Shown here: positions 1-11,132 of the stretch, in pieces
Layout of the letters: every line of letters starts with the position of its first letter
Numbering within the stretch: the first letter of the stretch is position 1
From: Salvator merianae
Taxonomy: Eukaryota > Chordata > Lepidosauria > Squamata > Teiidae
Assembly (NCBI GenBank): GCA_003586115.2
Contig: QVOM02000057.1
Coordinates: forward strand, 6,229,461-6,293,460
Direction: 5' to 3'
DNA length: 64,000 nucleotides
Made by a program: the position numbers and the translations under genes
The notes under the pieces: model-generated
The model's database searches: none
Told to the model about the DNA's origin: nothing
The model's input: the letters and a program-made list of their open reading frames with translations, nothing else

Positions 1-1000
1 CTGAACACACCTCCTTTATGAAGCCTTTGCTAGGCTCCCAGAGTTCTGAGGGTAATGGGGCTGATGGGAGTTGTAGTTCCAGATAGCCAGCTAACGATCA
101 TGGACATCATGGTTCAGAGAAGGATTTTTCTTTTTCTGAACAGGAGCGTGCAGGCTAAGGCATTAGTTTGAAAGTCTTCTCTTCAGAACTCTCTGCGTCC
201 ACAGGCTTAACAAGGCACTTGCAAGCTCTCAAGTTGCCAAATGATGAGAAAAATTGAGCAGGCCGGCTCCTCTCCCTTTTTACACTCTCCGTCTGCAGCA
301 ATAAATAGCCGAGAGACCAGACATTGTGGAGATAAATAGGATGGCTTACTGTTACTAAAATGCTACCACAGGGGCACAGATATCAGGGGCTAGTCCAATA
401 AGTTGGCAATCTCCTGCATCCACACTCTTTGGGATAATGTGATGTACGTTTTAGCAATATCACCAAGACTGTTTTGCTGGCTTGTGTGGGTGTGGGTGTG
501 GGGGGGAGAAGTGCTACTTAATTGGCATAAGCCACTTTATGATTTATATGTGATTGAGTGAGGTTTCTCTGCGAGGATCTCTTGCAAAGATCAATTGATG
601 AAAGGAACACTGCTTTGCCCTGGCCAGAAGGTGGCGCTGCAGACTCGTCACACACCGCATACCAGGGGACGCAGGTGTGTTCTGTGAGTGGGTGGCTGCA
701 GTGTTCTGCCTTGGCAGATTCAGGGATGCTTCTCCGAGGTGGGGGACGCAACAGACGTCGGCAAATTGCTTCGAGTTTCTGCGTTTTGGCAAGCCGAGGC
801 AACTGTCCAACTGTCGCGAGGCATCAGAAAAACCCTGTTGGGATTGGGCTGTCTTGAATTCCCCTTCTGGTTTCAAGAGGCCGCTTCTTTGAAGAAGGAA
901 TGCGTTATTAAAAACAAAAAAAAGCAGCCATGAACTCACCTATGATTTGTATAAGCTCGTCTCAGAAATAATAAGTGCAACTTATATATAAAGACCGCTC
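1..1000. other. Non-coding, mostly unique sequence
   Basis: No exon is recognisable; open frames are short and overlap on both strands. Near the left edge is GATGGGAGTTGTAGTTCC, a motif common in small palindromic squamate repeats. A short GT-rich patch lies near 485-510. Confidence 0.5.
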
Positions 1001-1292
1001 TTAAGAACATAAGAACCACAGAGAAGCCCTGCTGGATCAGGCCACGGCCCTTCTAGTCCAGCATCCTGCCTCCCCAGTGGCCCCCAATTGCTTCTGGGCA
1101 TCTCAAGCAGAAGACGAAGGCAAAACCTTCACCTGCTCCCAACTCCCTGCAAATGGTCCTTAGAGCCATCCTGCTTGTCTCTCCAACATGGCGGCATAAA
1201 CTGGGCAATCTTTCCTAGTAACCATTGACACACCTGACCTCCATGAATTAAGAGGAGCTCTGCTGGACCAGGACACAGTCTATCTAGTCCCC
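1001..1292 (-). repeat. GATCAGG-family repeat, reversed, dimer-type
   Basis: It begins with AAGAACATAAGAA and reads GCTGGATCAGGCCACGGCCC, then the CTTCTGGGCATCTCAAGCAG block. Near 1241-1255 it passes through CCATGAATTAAGAGGAGC into the start of a second unit, which is truncated. I define the minus strand as the copies that read GCTGGATCAGGCC on the given strand; true transcription polarity is unknown. I recognise the family as an abundant lizard interspersed repeat but cannot give its class. Confidence 0.8.
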
Positions 1293-1621
1293 TCCCCTCC
1301 CCTGCCTTCTCTTCCTTCCTCTTCCCTCTTGCTCAGCATTTTCTCTTAGCTGCTGCTGCTCACAACCCCTTGTGCTTCCAGCCTGGTCTTAGAACCCAGG
1401 AGTCCTGGCCGCCTGCCTGCCTGGGCAGAATCAATATGCTTTGCCGCCACGGCTGGGGAAATGAGCGGGGATGGCATTTTGCTGGAAGGACAGGAAAACC
1501 GGAAAATATTTGCGCTGCTGCTGAGTTTGCTCTGTGGCTGTTGCGTTGTTTGTGCCTCGATGCCTCCAGTCTTTGGGGCTGGCAGAGTTGGATCAAAGCA
1601 TCTTGGGTGTCCTGAGCCACA

Positions 1622-2046
1622 GAGGACTTCTGGGTGGAGAGACAGGCAGGAGGCCTCTCAAGGCCATTTGCAGGGAGTCGAGAGCAGGGGAAGGTTTTGC
1701 CTTCATCTTCTGCTTGAGATGCCCAGAAGCAATTGGTGGGCCACTGTGAGAGACAGGATGCTGGACTAGATGACCCGTGACCCAATCCAGCAGGGCTCTT
1801 CTTAATTCATGGGGGACAGGTGTATCAATGGCTACTAGAATGGATGCCTAGGTACCACCTCCGGGTTGGAGAGACAGGCAGGGGGCCTCTAGAGGCCATT
1901 TGCAGGGAGTGGAGAGCAGGGGAAGGTTTTGCCTTCGTCTTCTGCTTGAGATGCCCAGAAGCAATTGGGGGCCACTGGGGAGACAGGATGCTGGACTGGA
2001 TGGGTTGTGGCCTGATCCAGCAGGGCTCCTCTCAGGTTCTTATGAA
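1622..2046 (+). repeat. GATCAGG-family tandem dimer
   Basis: There are two head-to-tail copies about 232 bp apart, judged by GGAGAGACAGGCAGG at 1636 and 1868. Each runs through GGCCATTTGCAGGGAGT, TTCTGCTTGAGATGCCCAG and ends near GATCCAGCAGGGCTC. The copies join at TTCTTAATTCATGG near 1798-1812, without the usual 3' end (GTTCTTAT), which appears only after the second copy. Short open frames across it are accidental. Confidence 0.85.
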
Positions 2047-2984
2047 AACCCTGCCTCTCGCAGACAACCCTTTCCCATCTTCTGACAGACCAGGGACGTG
2101 GGATTTTGCTGCCTGAGGTCCAGCAGAGGGGGACAGGGGCCTTCTACCCCATCCCAAGTGAGGAAGCTGGCTGGAGGACTCCAGGTTGTGTTTGGCATCC
2201 TTGTTGGTCACAGGCCAGCATCGTCGGCTGCTCTGAGGCGTCCCGCCATGACAGGAGCGGCAGACAGGTTGTGTGGACCCAGAAACGAACGGCAGGGGGA
2301 GAGGGCTGCGAAAGAACAGCTGGGGTGGCAGCTGTCCTCCCCTTTCTGCCGCCTCCGGCGGTCGTCTCCCCTTGCCGAATGGTACAGCCTGCCCTGCCTT
2401 CGCCCTCTCCTTGAGCTGCTGCCAGAGCACAGGCGCTGTAGCTGCTAGGCCTACGCACCCCTGCATGCCGCCCCTCGCTCCCTGGCTTCTGTGTTCCTCT
2501 TGTGGCACCTGTAATGAGGCCTGAATGGATACGCTTTGCACGCGAAATCAGTAAACCCGGAGAAAAGCTGAACCAAGCAGCCCGCCAGGCAGAACGATCC
2601 GGTACTCACATTTCACTGGGACCAGAAAGCTGCTGCCGCTGCTGCTACGCTGACAGAATGGCTGTCATACAGAATGGCGCTCAGCCTGGGGACGTAAGAA
2701 TGGCTCGAAAGCAAGGCGCGATCACGTACCCTGGATATGTCGCCCGGCTCTGCTCCTGAGTGGCACATTCTGCCCCCCCCCCAAGGAAGACAGTGGAGCC
2801 CCTCACAGCGTGCAAGGGCCACAGCGCCCCCTACAAGGCCCCCGTCGCATGGTCAGGAGCCACCACTGCCCCCTGCCATAGCTCCCTTGCCTGGCGAGAC
2901 TCTGGTCCTGGAGGCTGTGGTCCCAATCCCTCTGGCCCTGCTGTTTGCAAGTACAGCCCAAGACGGGAGGGGGGAGAAGACACA
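2047..2984. other. GC-rich non-coding sequence
   Basis: Open frames up to 170 codons exist on both strands, as expected from GC-rich DNA low in stop codons. None resembles a protein I know and no splice-bounded exon stands out. Confidence 0.45.
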
Positions 2985-3740
2985 TGAGAAGAATGTGGAA
3001 TCCCTGCAACACCACCTGGATCATGCAGACTGGCATTGCTTCCTCAGGGCAGCTATTAGAGGTGTGGACTACTGCCGTGCGCTCAGTGTGGGGCTGCCCT
3101 TGTACCTGCTCCAGAAGCTGCAGCTGGTGCAAAACGCGGCAGCCATGTTGTTGAGTGGGGTTCCAGGTTGTTCTCATCTCACCCCTGTGCTTCAGCAGCT
3201 GCACTGGTTGTCACTTAGGACCAGATTCAAGCTTCTGTGCTTGGCCTATAAGGCCCTAGAGAGCTTGGGGCCAAAGACACCTCCTCCCTTACAAGCTTGG
3301 AGGAGCCCTGAGACCATCTGCTGGGAGGGGGAGGGGTCCAGCAAAATACAGAATGCCATCCAAAGGTCTCCAGCGGGGCCTTTTCTGTGGTAGCCTCTAA
3401 CGCAAATGTCCTCTCCTTTGATATCCGCTAGGCATTTTTAGGCTCTTACTGAAGACATACTTCTTCATCCAGGCCTTTCTTGTGCGAATGGCTGTTCTCT
3501 CCCAAAGCCACCCATAGTTTTTTTCATGTGTTTTAAATTGCTCATATATCTGAATCTGAATCTATTTATTTATTCTTTATTTTACCCATGTTTTCAGTGT
3601 TTGCTTTTTCCTTCTTTTTGCACATCGCTTTGAGATCCTTTGGGATAGAAATGCTGGTCTCTTTGAGAGCTCTGTAAACGCAGCGTATGAATGGAAAAAT
3701 ACAATAGAGTGTAAAACATTTATCTAGCTCTAAAAACAGC
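2985..3740 (+). mobile_element. L2/CR1-like LINE, 3' end with decayed reverse transcriptase
   Basis: The forward frame ending at 3393 contains LQLVQNAAAMLLSG, then HLTPVLQQLHWLSLRTRFK and LCLAYKALESLGPKT. This is the C-terminal reverse-transcriptase region of vertebrate L2/CR1-clade LINEs. A GPFLW-type end follows, with nucleotide similarity continuing into the last residues (TTCTTCATCCAGGCCTTT). The 3' untranslated part has CGCTTTGAGATCCTTTGGGATA, typical of these elements. Only the last part of ORF2 remains and the catalytic motif is absent, so this is a dead 5'-truncated copy. I know the family by motif; the subfamily is not assigned. Confidence 0.75.
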
Positions 3741-4370
3741 CCCCAAAAGCCCAATGATGGGGACGCCTTTCATTAGGCAACCAGGAGCTGCTTGTTTCTG
3801 GCAACAGGTGACTTGAGGGAAACTTGAGAGAGGGAAACTTGACAAACCCAATGGCCCTGATCTCAGCTTATACAACCAGGTCTACAGCCAGTTCGGAGTC
3901 TTGCATAATCCTCCATCAGATTATGTATAAAGTTGAGGAGGAGGAGGAAGAGGGAAAGAATAAAACAATGTTTCCTGGTGTGGCTCAAAGAAAAAAAAAA
4001 ACGAAAGGAAAAAAAAAGCCAGAGTCTGCACTTTTCGGAAATGGAGCAGAGGAGATGTTACGAAGTCTTAATTAGTCTATTAGATGGTGCCTGGTGTGAA
4101 ACTGAGTTCAGCTTGTGCCAGAGGCTACTGGTAGAAAGAAACCCTGAGCATCACGCTTTGAAAATATAAAAGCCAGGTGGGTTTGGGGAGACTCTCTCTA
4201 GCAGCATGGCTTAGAACACACAGGCAGGTCTCTGAAGGGATGGGAAGCATCTGCAGAGATGCCTGGCGCTGGGAAAAGCCCAGGGTTTGGGTTTGGTTGG
4301 AATGCTAGAGCAGGAGACCATCAGATGGAGAGATCCATCACCTTTCCACGCTCCAGCCAATCACTACCGG
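3741..4370. other. Unique non-coding sequence with A-rich patch
   Basis: It includes a purine- and A-rich stretch around 3930-4015 that produces lysine/glutamate-rich short frames. No gene or known repeat is recognised. Confidence 0.4.
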
Positions 4371-5090
4371 AAGCAGTCAGCCAGGATGGCTTTAAGGAAG
4401 GGTTGGACAGAGCCATGGAGGACAGGTGCATCCATGGCTACTGGAATGGATGCCCAGGAACCGCCTCCAGGTTGGAGAGAGAGGCAGGAGGCCTTTTATA
4501 GGGAGTCGAGAGCAGGTGAAGGTTTTGCCTTCATCTTCTGCTTGAAATGCCCAGAAACAATTTGTAGGCCGCTCTGTGAGAAGAGATGCTGGACTAGATG
4601 GGCCGTGGCTGGATCCAGCAGGGCTCTTCTTAATTCATAGAGGACAGGTGTATCAATGGCTACTGAAATGGATGCCCACGTACCACATCCAGGTTGGAGA
4701 GACAGGCAGGAGGCCTCTCAAGGCCATTTGCAGGGAGCTGAGACCAGGTGATGATTTTGCCTTCATCTTCTGCTTGAGACGCCCAGAAGCAATTGATGGG
4801 CCGCTATGTGTGAGACAGGATGCTAGATTAGTTGGGCTGTGGCCTGATCCAGCAGGACTCCTCTTACCTTCTTATACAGAATGGATGCCTAGGTACCACC
4901 TCCAGGGTGGAGAGACAGGCAGGATGCCTCTAAAGGCCATTTGCAGGGAGTGGAGAGCAAGTGAAGGTTTTGCCTTTTTATCCTGCTTGAGAAGCCCAGA
5001 AGCCATTGGTGGGCCACTCTGTGAGAAGGGATGCTGGACTAGATGGGCTGTGGCCGGATCCAGCAGCGGGTCTCCTCTTATGTTTCTGTG
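4371..5090 (+). repeat. GATCAGG-family tandem trimer
   Basis: Three consecutive units are marked by the GGAGAGA(G/C)AGGCAGG block at about 4474, 4696 and 4909, so spacing is 222 and then about 213 bp. The first unit has a longer 5' part (GGCTTTAAGGAAGGGTTGGA). Units 1 and 2 join at TTCTTAATTCATAG near 4624-4640. The second junction is different and runs from CTTCTTATACA directly into GAATGGATGCC, so the third unit was added by another event. Confidence 0.85.
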
Positions 5091-6085
5091 GCCAGAATAT
5101 GATGTAATAGAGCAAGATGAGCAGAGAGGGATCATGGGAACATAAGCAGGTCCTACCTTTGTCCTTGCTGGGCGCAGGTGTGCAGAGGCGGCTGGGGTGG
5201 ACAGGGAAGTGGTTTCTTAATCAGAGCCAGGGACCTTTCGCTGACAGCTTCTGCCCTGATTAAGGAACCTGGGAGCAGGGGGGTGATTCATGTTCATTTT
5301 CCCAGGGGGACTGAGGAAGACCTGTCAGCCAAGCCAGGGTTGGGAGCGGGAGGGAACTTTGCTGCGAGGGAGTTAAGGAGGGCGAAGAAGCAGCAAACAC
5401 CGAAGCCCTGCTTAGCGCCTGCTTTTTATTATTCCTAGCCTAAGTCCAACGTCAGCTCTTCCTTTTACAGCTGTTAAGCATGAAAAATCTACTTCCCCGG
5501 ATCGTGATGGGGGAAACCAGCAGGGAGGGCGGGGAGCCGGGCCTTGGCGTGCGGCTGGAAGGGGAGGTGGGCGCGAAGGAAGAACTGATCATTTTTAACG
5601 GCCCCGTTAACACAGCAGTGGATGCGTGAGACGGCCGCGGCCGTTAAGAACGACTCGCTGGGTCGGATCCAGGAACAGAAGCCTGTAAAGATTTATTGGG
5701 TGAGCAGGAGTGGCCGTTTAAGAAGTGGGCCACCCTGCCCGGGATGGAGCTTATGTTTCGGTATGATCCACCCAGGAAGATAGGATGGTTGAATCCCCAC
5801 CACCACCACCAAGAGCCAGATGGTCTGGCGTCCATGTTGGCGGCACCTTAACGCCTCTGTGATTGGCTGCCTGTATCTGCCTATCAGCAACCAGGAACAG
5901 TGGGACCCTAATGTCCCATATGCACATGGATCAGAATATCAGAGGAACCCATACGGACTTTGTGGTTCGACCCCCTCCTTCCCAGAGTGGCCAACTGGAG
6001 CATTCTGGGAATCTCCTCCCCAGGCAGGTAACGAATCCGATTGCCTTCTTCAGTCATGACTGTCGCCACTTGCTACTCCGTAGTA
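5091..6085. other. Non-coding sequence
   Basis: It is moderately GC-rich. A short CCA run at 5797-5813 is present. No exon or recognisable repeat is seen, though scattered similarity to mobile elements cannot be excluded by eye. Confidence 0.4.
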
Positions 6086-6375
6086 TGACAGGAATCAGCC
6101 TGGGGGCCTTTAGGAAAGGGCTAGACAAATTCATGGAGGTTGGATGTATCAACGGCTACTAGAATGGATGCCTACGTACTGCCTCAAGGGTGGAGAGATG
6201 GGCAGGAGGCCTCTGAAGGCCATTTGCAAGGAGTTGAGAGTAGGTGAAGGTTTTGCCTTCGTCTTTTGCTTGAGATGCCCAGAAGCAACCGGTGGGCCAC
6301 TGTGTGAGATGGGATGCTGGACTAGATGGGCAGTGGCCTGATCCAGCAGGGCTCCTCTAATGTTCTTATGTTTTT
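6086..6375 (+). repeat. GATCAGG-family repeat, monomer with longer 5' part
   Basis: It starts with GGGGCCTTTAGGAAAGGGCT and GACAAATTCATGGAGG, the more complete upstream portion that dimers lack at their inner junction. It continues through ATGGATGCCTACGTACTGCC to GATCCAGCAGGGCTCCTC and ends in GTTCTTATG. This copy shows that TTCATGGAGG is normally preceded by AGACAAA rather than by TTAA. Confidence 0.85.
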
Positions 6376-7146
6376 ATGTGGTAGGCAAAAACATAAGTTA
6401 CATCCACATGTAGGAAATGGGACCAGACTAGGATGACCAGAGGGCATTTCAGTCCCACACAGTCACATACACTTTGCCCTACATCAGTCCAAGAAGACCA
6501 ATACTCTGGGAAACCACCCCCCCCAAGCAGGATGTGAGGTTGATGTTACTCTCCACATTCACAGTCCTCAGCCACTAGTAGTCAAAGAGATGCCACCTTT
6601 GATACTAAGGTAGTCGAGAAATAATAGCCCTGTTCTGCATGGATTTATCAAACCCAGTCTGAAGCGATCAGGCTGGGTTTAGAGAGAGGTGAGAGAAACG
6701 CATCATTTCTTCGTTCAGTTCATAGCTCAGTTGTGCTGCTACACGGTGTAGGCCCCACTCACAGCATGCAGAAGTCTCAACACATGCAAACTGTACAATA
6801 TTCATGCTTGAGATTTGGTGGGTGCTCTTTACACTGTCTGAGGGCTTTTGATGTTTTGTGTTTATCCACCGCAGCTGCTGGACAGCTCCTTTGCAGCAAA
6901 ACTTCTAGTTTAGCTAAGGCTTGCCCAAAAGAGGGATTTTAGCGATGTGAACAGGGCTGTAATAAACATTAAAGGCACCCTTCTGTCTCAAAAGGCAACA
7001 GAAAGAGTCTGGGCAGCAGAGTTTTCCCCTCTCAAGCCTCACCAATGTGATCCAAAGGAGCAGTTCATTGACATTGATTTGGCTGCAGGAGAGACGACCT
7101 GTGGCCCATCCCAGGCTCCACTCTGGGTTTACTTACACCCCCAGCC
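6376..7146. other. Unique non-coding sequence
   Basis: No coding signal, tandem repeat or familiar mobile element is recognised. Confidence 0.4.
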
Positions 7147-7290
7147 TTTCTGTTTCCCAAGTCTCTCCTCTCACAAGCCAGGGAGGTTGTTTTGCCCACA
7201 GCTGGGAAGACCCAGAACCTTCCATGGCAGAGAGGAGATTCAAACCGAGGGACTCCTGGGTTCTACCCCAGTGCCCTTCACCATAGAAAG
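7147..7290 (-). repeat. MIR-like SINE fragment, reversed
   Basis: TCTCACAAGCCAGGGAGGTTG, CCATGGCAGAGAGGAGATTC and AAACCGAGGGACTCCTGGG follow the layout of reversed MIR-like amniote SINEs ('caaccctgtgaggtagg ... catggctgagtggggattcgaac'). It is heavily diverged and the class call is from memory of that pattern. Confidence 0.45.
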
Positions 7291-7885
7291 CCTTGATCTT
7301 CACAACATTCTAATGCAACCAGCAAGATTATGGACCACAGCTGTCGGTGGGTTCCAGGAAACGGGGAATGGACCTTCCATATGGAGCAAGCCAGTTCATG
7401 CTCTACTAAGCACCTGTTTATACTATGCTCCCGCTCGGAATGGAATTCACATGCCTTCCTACCTTCTTGAGACGCAAGAGAGAAGCGTGGCTTCACCATG
7501 TAATTCAGAACCTAAATGGGTCCTTGACTGCAATATATAATAATGAATTCAGAACAAATCTCTTCCTGTGCCTTGGCATGCGGCATCTGAGAAATGTTGG
7601 ACTGTGGGCGCCATTCACCGCATTTTGCATCGCAGCTGGAGAGTCAGGCTGATGTTGGAGCCCATGCGTGGCCCCTGGCTAGGCCACAGGGGCATGGGGC
7701 AGATGTGTCAGAGGCAACACAGTCAACCCACCATGCCCCCCCTTCCCTCCTCTCTGCTGCTGCCCTTTTGTGTTCCCCACAATGCCTGTTTGCTCTTCGG
7801 AAGCCTCGCACCCCTTCCTTCCGGGCAATTATCCTTGGTCGTGCCTCAGGACCAAACCTGTGCCGGTCCAAATAAGAAGGCCAAT

Positions 7886-7925
7886 CACCACCACCATCAC
7901 CATCATCACCATCATCATCATCATC
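7886..7925 (+). repeat. (CAY)n trinucleotide microsatellite
   Basis: Thirteen or so CAC/CAT triplets run without interruption. In one forward frame they read as an uninterrupted histidine tract, but the frame around it has no coding character. It is a simple repeat. Confidence 0.9.
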
Positions 7926-7969
7926 GCGACTCCAGCGCCGAGCAGCCCAAGCCCCACATGCCTGCTGCT

Positions 7970-8095
7970 GGCTGTGACAATTTATGCAAAGTGTAGACAT
8001 TATGCAAATGTTATTAGGATTATTTGATCTTGCAAATCTCTCCGTCTGATTTATTAGACACAAATTGCGTTCAGTGTCAGCAGACATCGTTACGG
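7970..8095. promoter_or_regulatory. Candidate conserved element with POU octamer
   Basis: This AT-rich block carries an exact octamer ATGCAAAT at 8002-8009, a related TTATGCAAA upstream and GATTTATTAGACAC. Its composition differs from the flanking GC-rich DNA. A regulatory role is inference; octamers also occur by chance. Confidence 0.25.
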
Positions 8096-8346
8096 TGTAT
8101 TCTGAGGTGGTGGTTTCCGGGCCTTTTTTTCCCCCCCGTTTTCTTTCTCGAATGCAGCGGTGGTGTCTCTGTTTTAGGGATCTATTTGGATGTGTTTTGA
8201 CCTCGTGTGATGAAGCCTTAGTTTCATGGCAGAGGGGCAAGCTCACTAGGTCATGCCAGCTGCCAGGGACCTCCTAGGGATACAGGCAGCCTTTTCCACC
8301 AGGCCCAACCAACATGTCTCGTGGATTCTCAGAAATATCACATTGG

Positions 8347-8410
8347 TCATGGGAGAAAAGGCTTCTGGACTAAATAACGTATTGGTCAGATCTGGCAGGG
8401 CTTTTATGTT
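8347..8410 (+). repeat. GATCAGG-family degenerate fragment
   Basis: GGCTTCTGGACTAAATAACG followed by GGTCAGATCTGGCAGGGCTT matches the 3' part of the family (GGATGCTGGACTAGATGGGC ... GATCCAGCAGGGCTC) with many differences, suggesting an old copy. Confidence 0.4.
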
Positions 8411-8499
8411 TACATAAGATCTTTAGGCATAGGGTGGGTAAAAATGAAAATCAAGAAACACACAAGTGAATCATGATAGTTGGAGTCTAAAACAGGTTG

Positions 8500-8885
8500 G
8501 GATTGATGGGAGTTTGACTCCAAAATGGTTGTGCTGTTTGAGGCTGATGGGAGTTGGGATCCAAAATGAATGTTCTGTTCAGGGCTGATGGGAGTTGGAG
8601 TCCAAAATGGATGTGCTGTGAGGGCTGATGGGAGTTAGAGTCCAAAATGGATGTGCTGCTTGGGGCTGATGGGAGTTGGAGTCCAAAATGGATGTGTTGT
8701 TTGGGGCTGATGGGAGTTGGAGTACAAAATGAATGTGCTGTTTGGGGCTGATGGGAATTGGAGTCCAAAATGGATGTGCTGTTTGGGGCTGATGGGAGTT
8801 GGAGTCCAAAATGGATGTGCTGTGAGGGCTGATGGGAGTTGGAGTCCAAAATGGATGTGCTGGGTGGAGCTAATGGGCGATGGAG
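8500..8885 (+). repeat. 41-bp minisatellite, about 9 copies
   Basis: Units begin with GCTGATGGGAGTTGGAGTCC followed by AAAATGGATGTGCTGTTTGG. Starts fall near 8503, 8546, 8587, 8627, 8667, 8709, 8750, 8792 and 8829, with period 37-43 bp. The unit core resembles GATGGGAGTTGTAGTCC of small palindromic squamate repeats, so the array probably grew from one. Reverse-strand frames read as repeated HPFWTPTPISPK-like peptides, an artefact of the array. Confidence 0.9.
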
Positions 8886-9054
8886 TCTAGACAGCCATCT
8901 TCCAGCTGTGCTCTGTTTGTGAGGTCCTCCTGAGCATGGTTCCTCTGTCCTGGAAATCTTCCCTTACAGCAGCACAGAGGATTGGGTAGCTTTGGCTGCA
9001 AGAACGGTTTGGTTGGATCAGATCAGATCAAATCTCAACCTAGCTTGTTAGTAT

Positions 9055-9115
9055 CCAGTGCTGAGGATGCTGGGAGCTGCTGTTCAGAAACATCTGGAGG
9101 TCTGGAGAGCTGCTT
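9055..9115. repeat. Fragment of TTGTAGTCC-type small repeat
   Basis: GGATGCTGGGAGCTGCTGTT followed by CAGAAACATCTGGAGG resembles the common reptile motif 'gctgggagttgtagtccaaaacatctgg'. It is diverged and short. Confidence 0.4.
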
Positions 9116-9604
9116 CTGAAGACAGAAGTTCACTCTCATGCCTAATATATTTTGATAGGCAGGGCAGTGAATAATTTGCCTGTTTTCTTCTAATAACTTG
9201 TATAAACCTCCATCACTGCCACTCTCTTGTGGCAGTGAATCATAGCTGTGCTGGGCATCGCTACATCCTCTCGCAGAAAATGGTGCCAGGATTTAGGGGA
9301 AAATACTGGCAAATGGGCCAAGAGGCGCCAGGCTGCGGCAGGGCTGGCTTACTAAATTTCAAAGGAGGTGAAGCAACACTCCAGAGCTTGCCAGTCAGGG
9401 TCTCCCAGGTATTTTTAATTACACCAGCTGTCTGGTACTGTTGGGAGTCACATGACCCAGTCCCTCTTTCCCCAAAGTCACAGAAATTTCTGGCTTCATC
9501 TGGCAAATGACACTGGGCGGTCACCCCATGGTGCATTGCTGTTTGCCATCCATGCAGGCTGCCCAGGGCGGTGGCATTAACAGGAAAAGGATGCTAAAAT
9601 GCCT

Positions 9605-9690
9605 GGCCATACCTTTTTGCAGGGGAAAGCCAGGAATTGAACTGGTGACCCTCTGATTTCCAGACAGCCACTCTACAGCTCAGCTACAAA
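9605..9690 (-). repeat. Sauria-like tRNA-derived SINE, reversed fragment
   Basis: Read on the reverse strand it has a tRNA-like head: TAGCTGAGCTGTAGAGTGGC (box A type) and GGTCACCAGTTCAATTCC (box B type). The Bov-B-like tail is missing or very short. Confidence 0.55.
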
Positions 9691-9824
9691 TGCAGCTTGT
9701 GCAAACAGAGCAGGAAGCCCTTCCACAATTTCCAGCAAAGGGGCAAGATTGCTAGTTTTGCAGCAGGAAGTAGAAGCTCACACCATCTAAGTGTCAGCAT
9801 TCCCTTCCTGTGGGTTAAGAATAC

Positions 9825-9982
9825 GTATTTACCAGCGGCGGCCCATCGCTTTAAGGGCGGGTGTTCAGAACCCACAGGAAGGGGGGCAGTCGCTGGCCGC
9901 GGGGCCTCCGAACCTCCGTACTGTCGCAGCTGCAGGTTCTGAACACCCACCCTTAAAGCAATGGGCCGCCACTGATATTTAC
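9825..9982. mobile_element. hAT-like MITE with 8-bp target duplication
   Basis: The element proper is 9833-9974 (142 bp). Its ends are CAGCGGCGGCCCATCGCTTT and, reversed, CAGTGGCGGCCCATTGCTTT; the arms extend about 40 bp with three mismatches. It is flanked by GTATTTAC on the left and ATATTTAC on the right (7 of 8 identical), the duplication size of hAT transposons. A CAGNGG-type terminus also fits hAT. The centre is non-coding, so it is non-autonomous. Confidence 0.85.
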
Positions 9983-10830
9983 CAACCCTCTGGTCTTTAA
10001 AGCATTCGGAGGTTCCAGATTGCCATATTCAGGGGGCCGAGACCTGAAATCCGAGATCCACAAAGTTCCTCCTATGCTAAACAAAGAAGTATTTTATTAT
10101 TTCCTGCCCATCTCGAACTGCTCCGCCAAACGCAAAACCCGAATTCTGCTACTCCGTGAAAAGCCGCTCACGCTCGTCGCCTGGCTTTTAAATTGGACAC
10201 AGCCTCACTTCTCCTTCTCTGCCACAGTAGATATTGGCCAGAGAGCCGAAGTTGGCCTATTAATCATGGGGAGACCATCGGCCTAAGCCGAACAGCATCA
10301 CCTCAGAGCTAACAGGAATGACGGAATCCTTTGACCTTGTACGTTTTCTCACCGGGGTGTGCAAAACATTCCCAGCCCAGCTTGCATTGCTGGATGCTCT
10401 ATTCTCAGCGGCTCACGGCAGCCGGCAGTTGGCTTCAGGCTGGGGAAATCAAACTCCCAACCTGCTTATTATACGCTGCCACACTGCAGCAGAGGTGGAA
10501 CCGAAGGAGCGCAGAGGTACTGACGCCACTCCGCCCCAGCGTTACATCAGCCGCCCGGCCCCGCGGGGCCGCAGGGCGCTGGAAAGAAGTAAACACGGCT
10601 GTGCCTAGGCCCGCTGGCAGGCAGGTCTGCTAGAAGAAAGTTTTTTTGCCCACGGTCCGATCCCCAAGGACGCGCTCGGCTATTTCAGTCTTGAAATTCA
10701 CGTGCTCCCTTGGCAGCGCCCTCTACCCAGGCTGTTTCTGGGGCATCGGGTACGCAAGAAGTACAAATCAAAGAGTATAAATCGCTGCAGAATGTAATAA
10801 CAACTAAAACAGCCGAAGGACAAAGAACGT
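9983..10830. other. Non-coding sequence with a GC-rich patch
   Basis: GC-rich, CpG-containing DNA lies near 10500-10620 (around CCCCGCGGGGCCGC). Short open frames have no known similarity. Confidence 0.4.
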
Positions 10831-11132
10831 AGAGATGTTCGCCGTTGAACCGAACGCCCGTTTGGTCCGATTCACCAGCGATCCATTTCAAACTTGTTCG
10901 GAAACAAAAAATAGAGTTTTTCCCATTGAAAGAAGCCCTTTTCAAGGGCAAAGTCATAGCCAAACACAAACTGTTTGATCGAATTGTTCACATTTGCGAG
11001 CAGGAGAGCGGTTCACTCCGATCAAATTTCTGGATGTGCAAACCACCGCCAGTTTGGTTCGATGCGAACATCTGCGAATGCAAACTGTTCGATTAAATTT
11101 TCGAACACAAACCGAACTTTGCACATCTCTGC
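10831..11132. mobile_element. Foldback element with AGAGATGT ends
   Basis: It starts AGAGATGTTCGCCGTTGAAC and ends in CGAACTTTGCACATCTCTGC, so the ends are inverted (AGAGATGT(T/G)C). The interior is rich in GAACCGAA / TTCGATTAAA and in CAAACTGTT sub-repeats. This matches a widespread squamate pattern (AGAGATGTGCA ... TGCACATCTCT). I see no clear target duplication and do not assign a superfamily. Confidence 0.65.

Noticed and set aside
7568..7996. Histidine-tract protein
   Set aside because: The tract is a (CAY)n microsatellite; the rest of the frame has no coding character.
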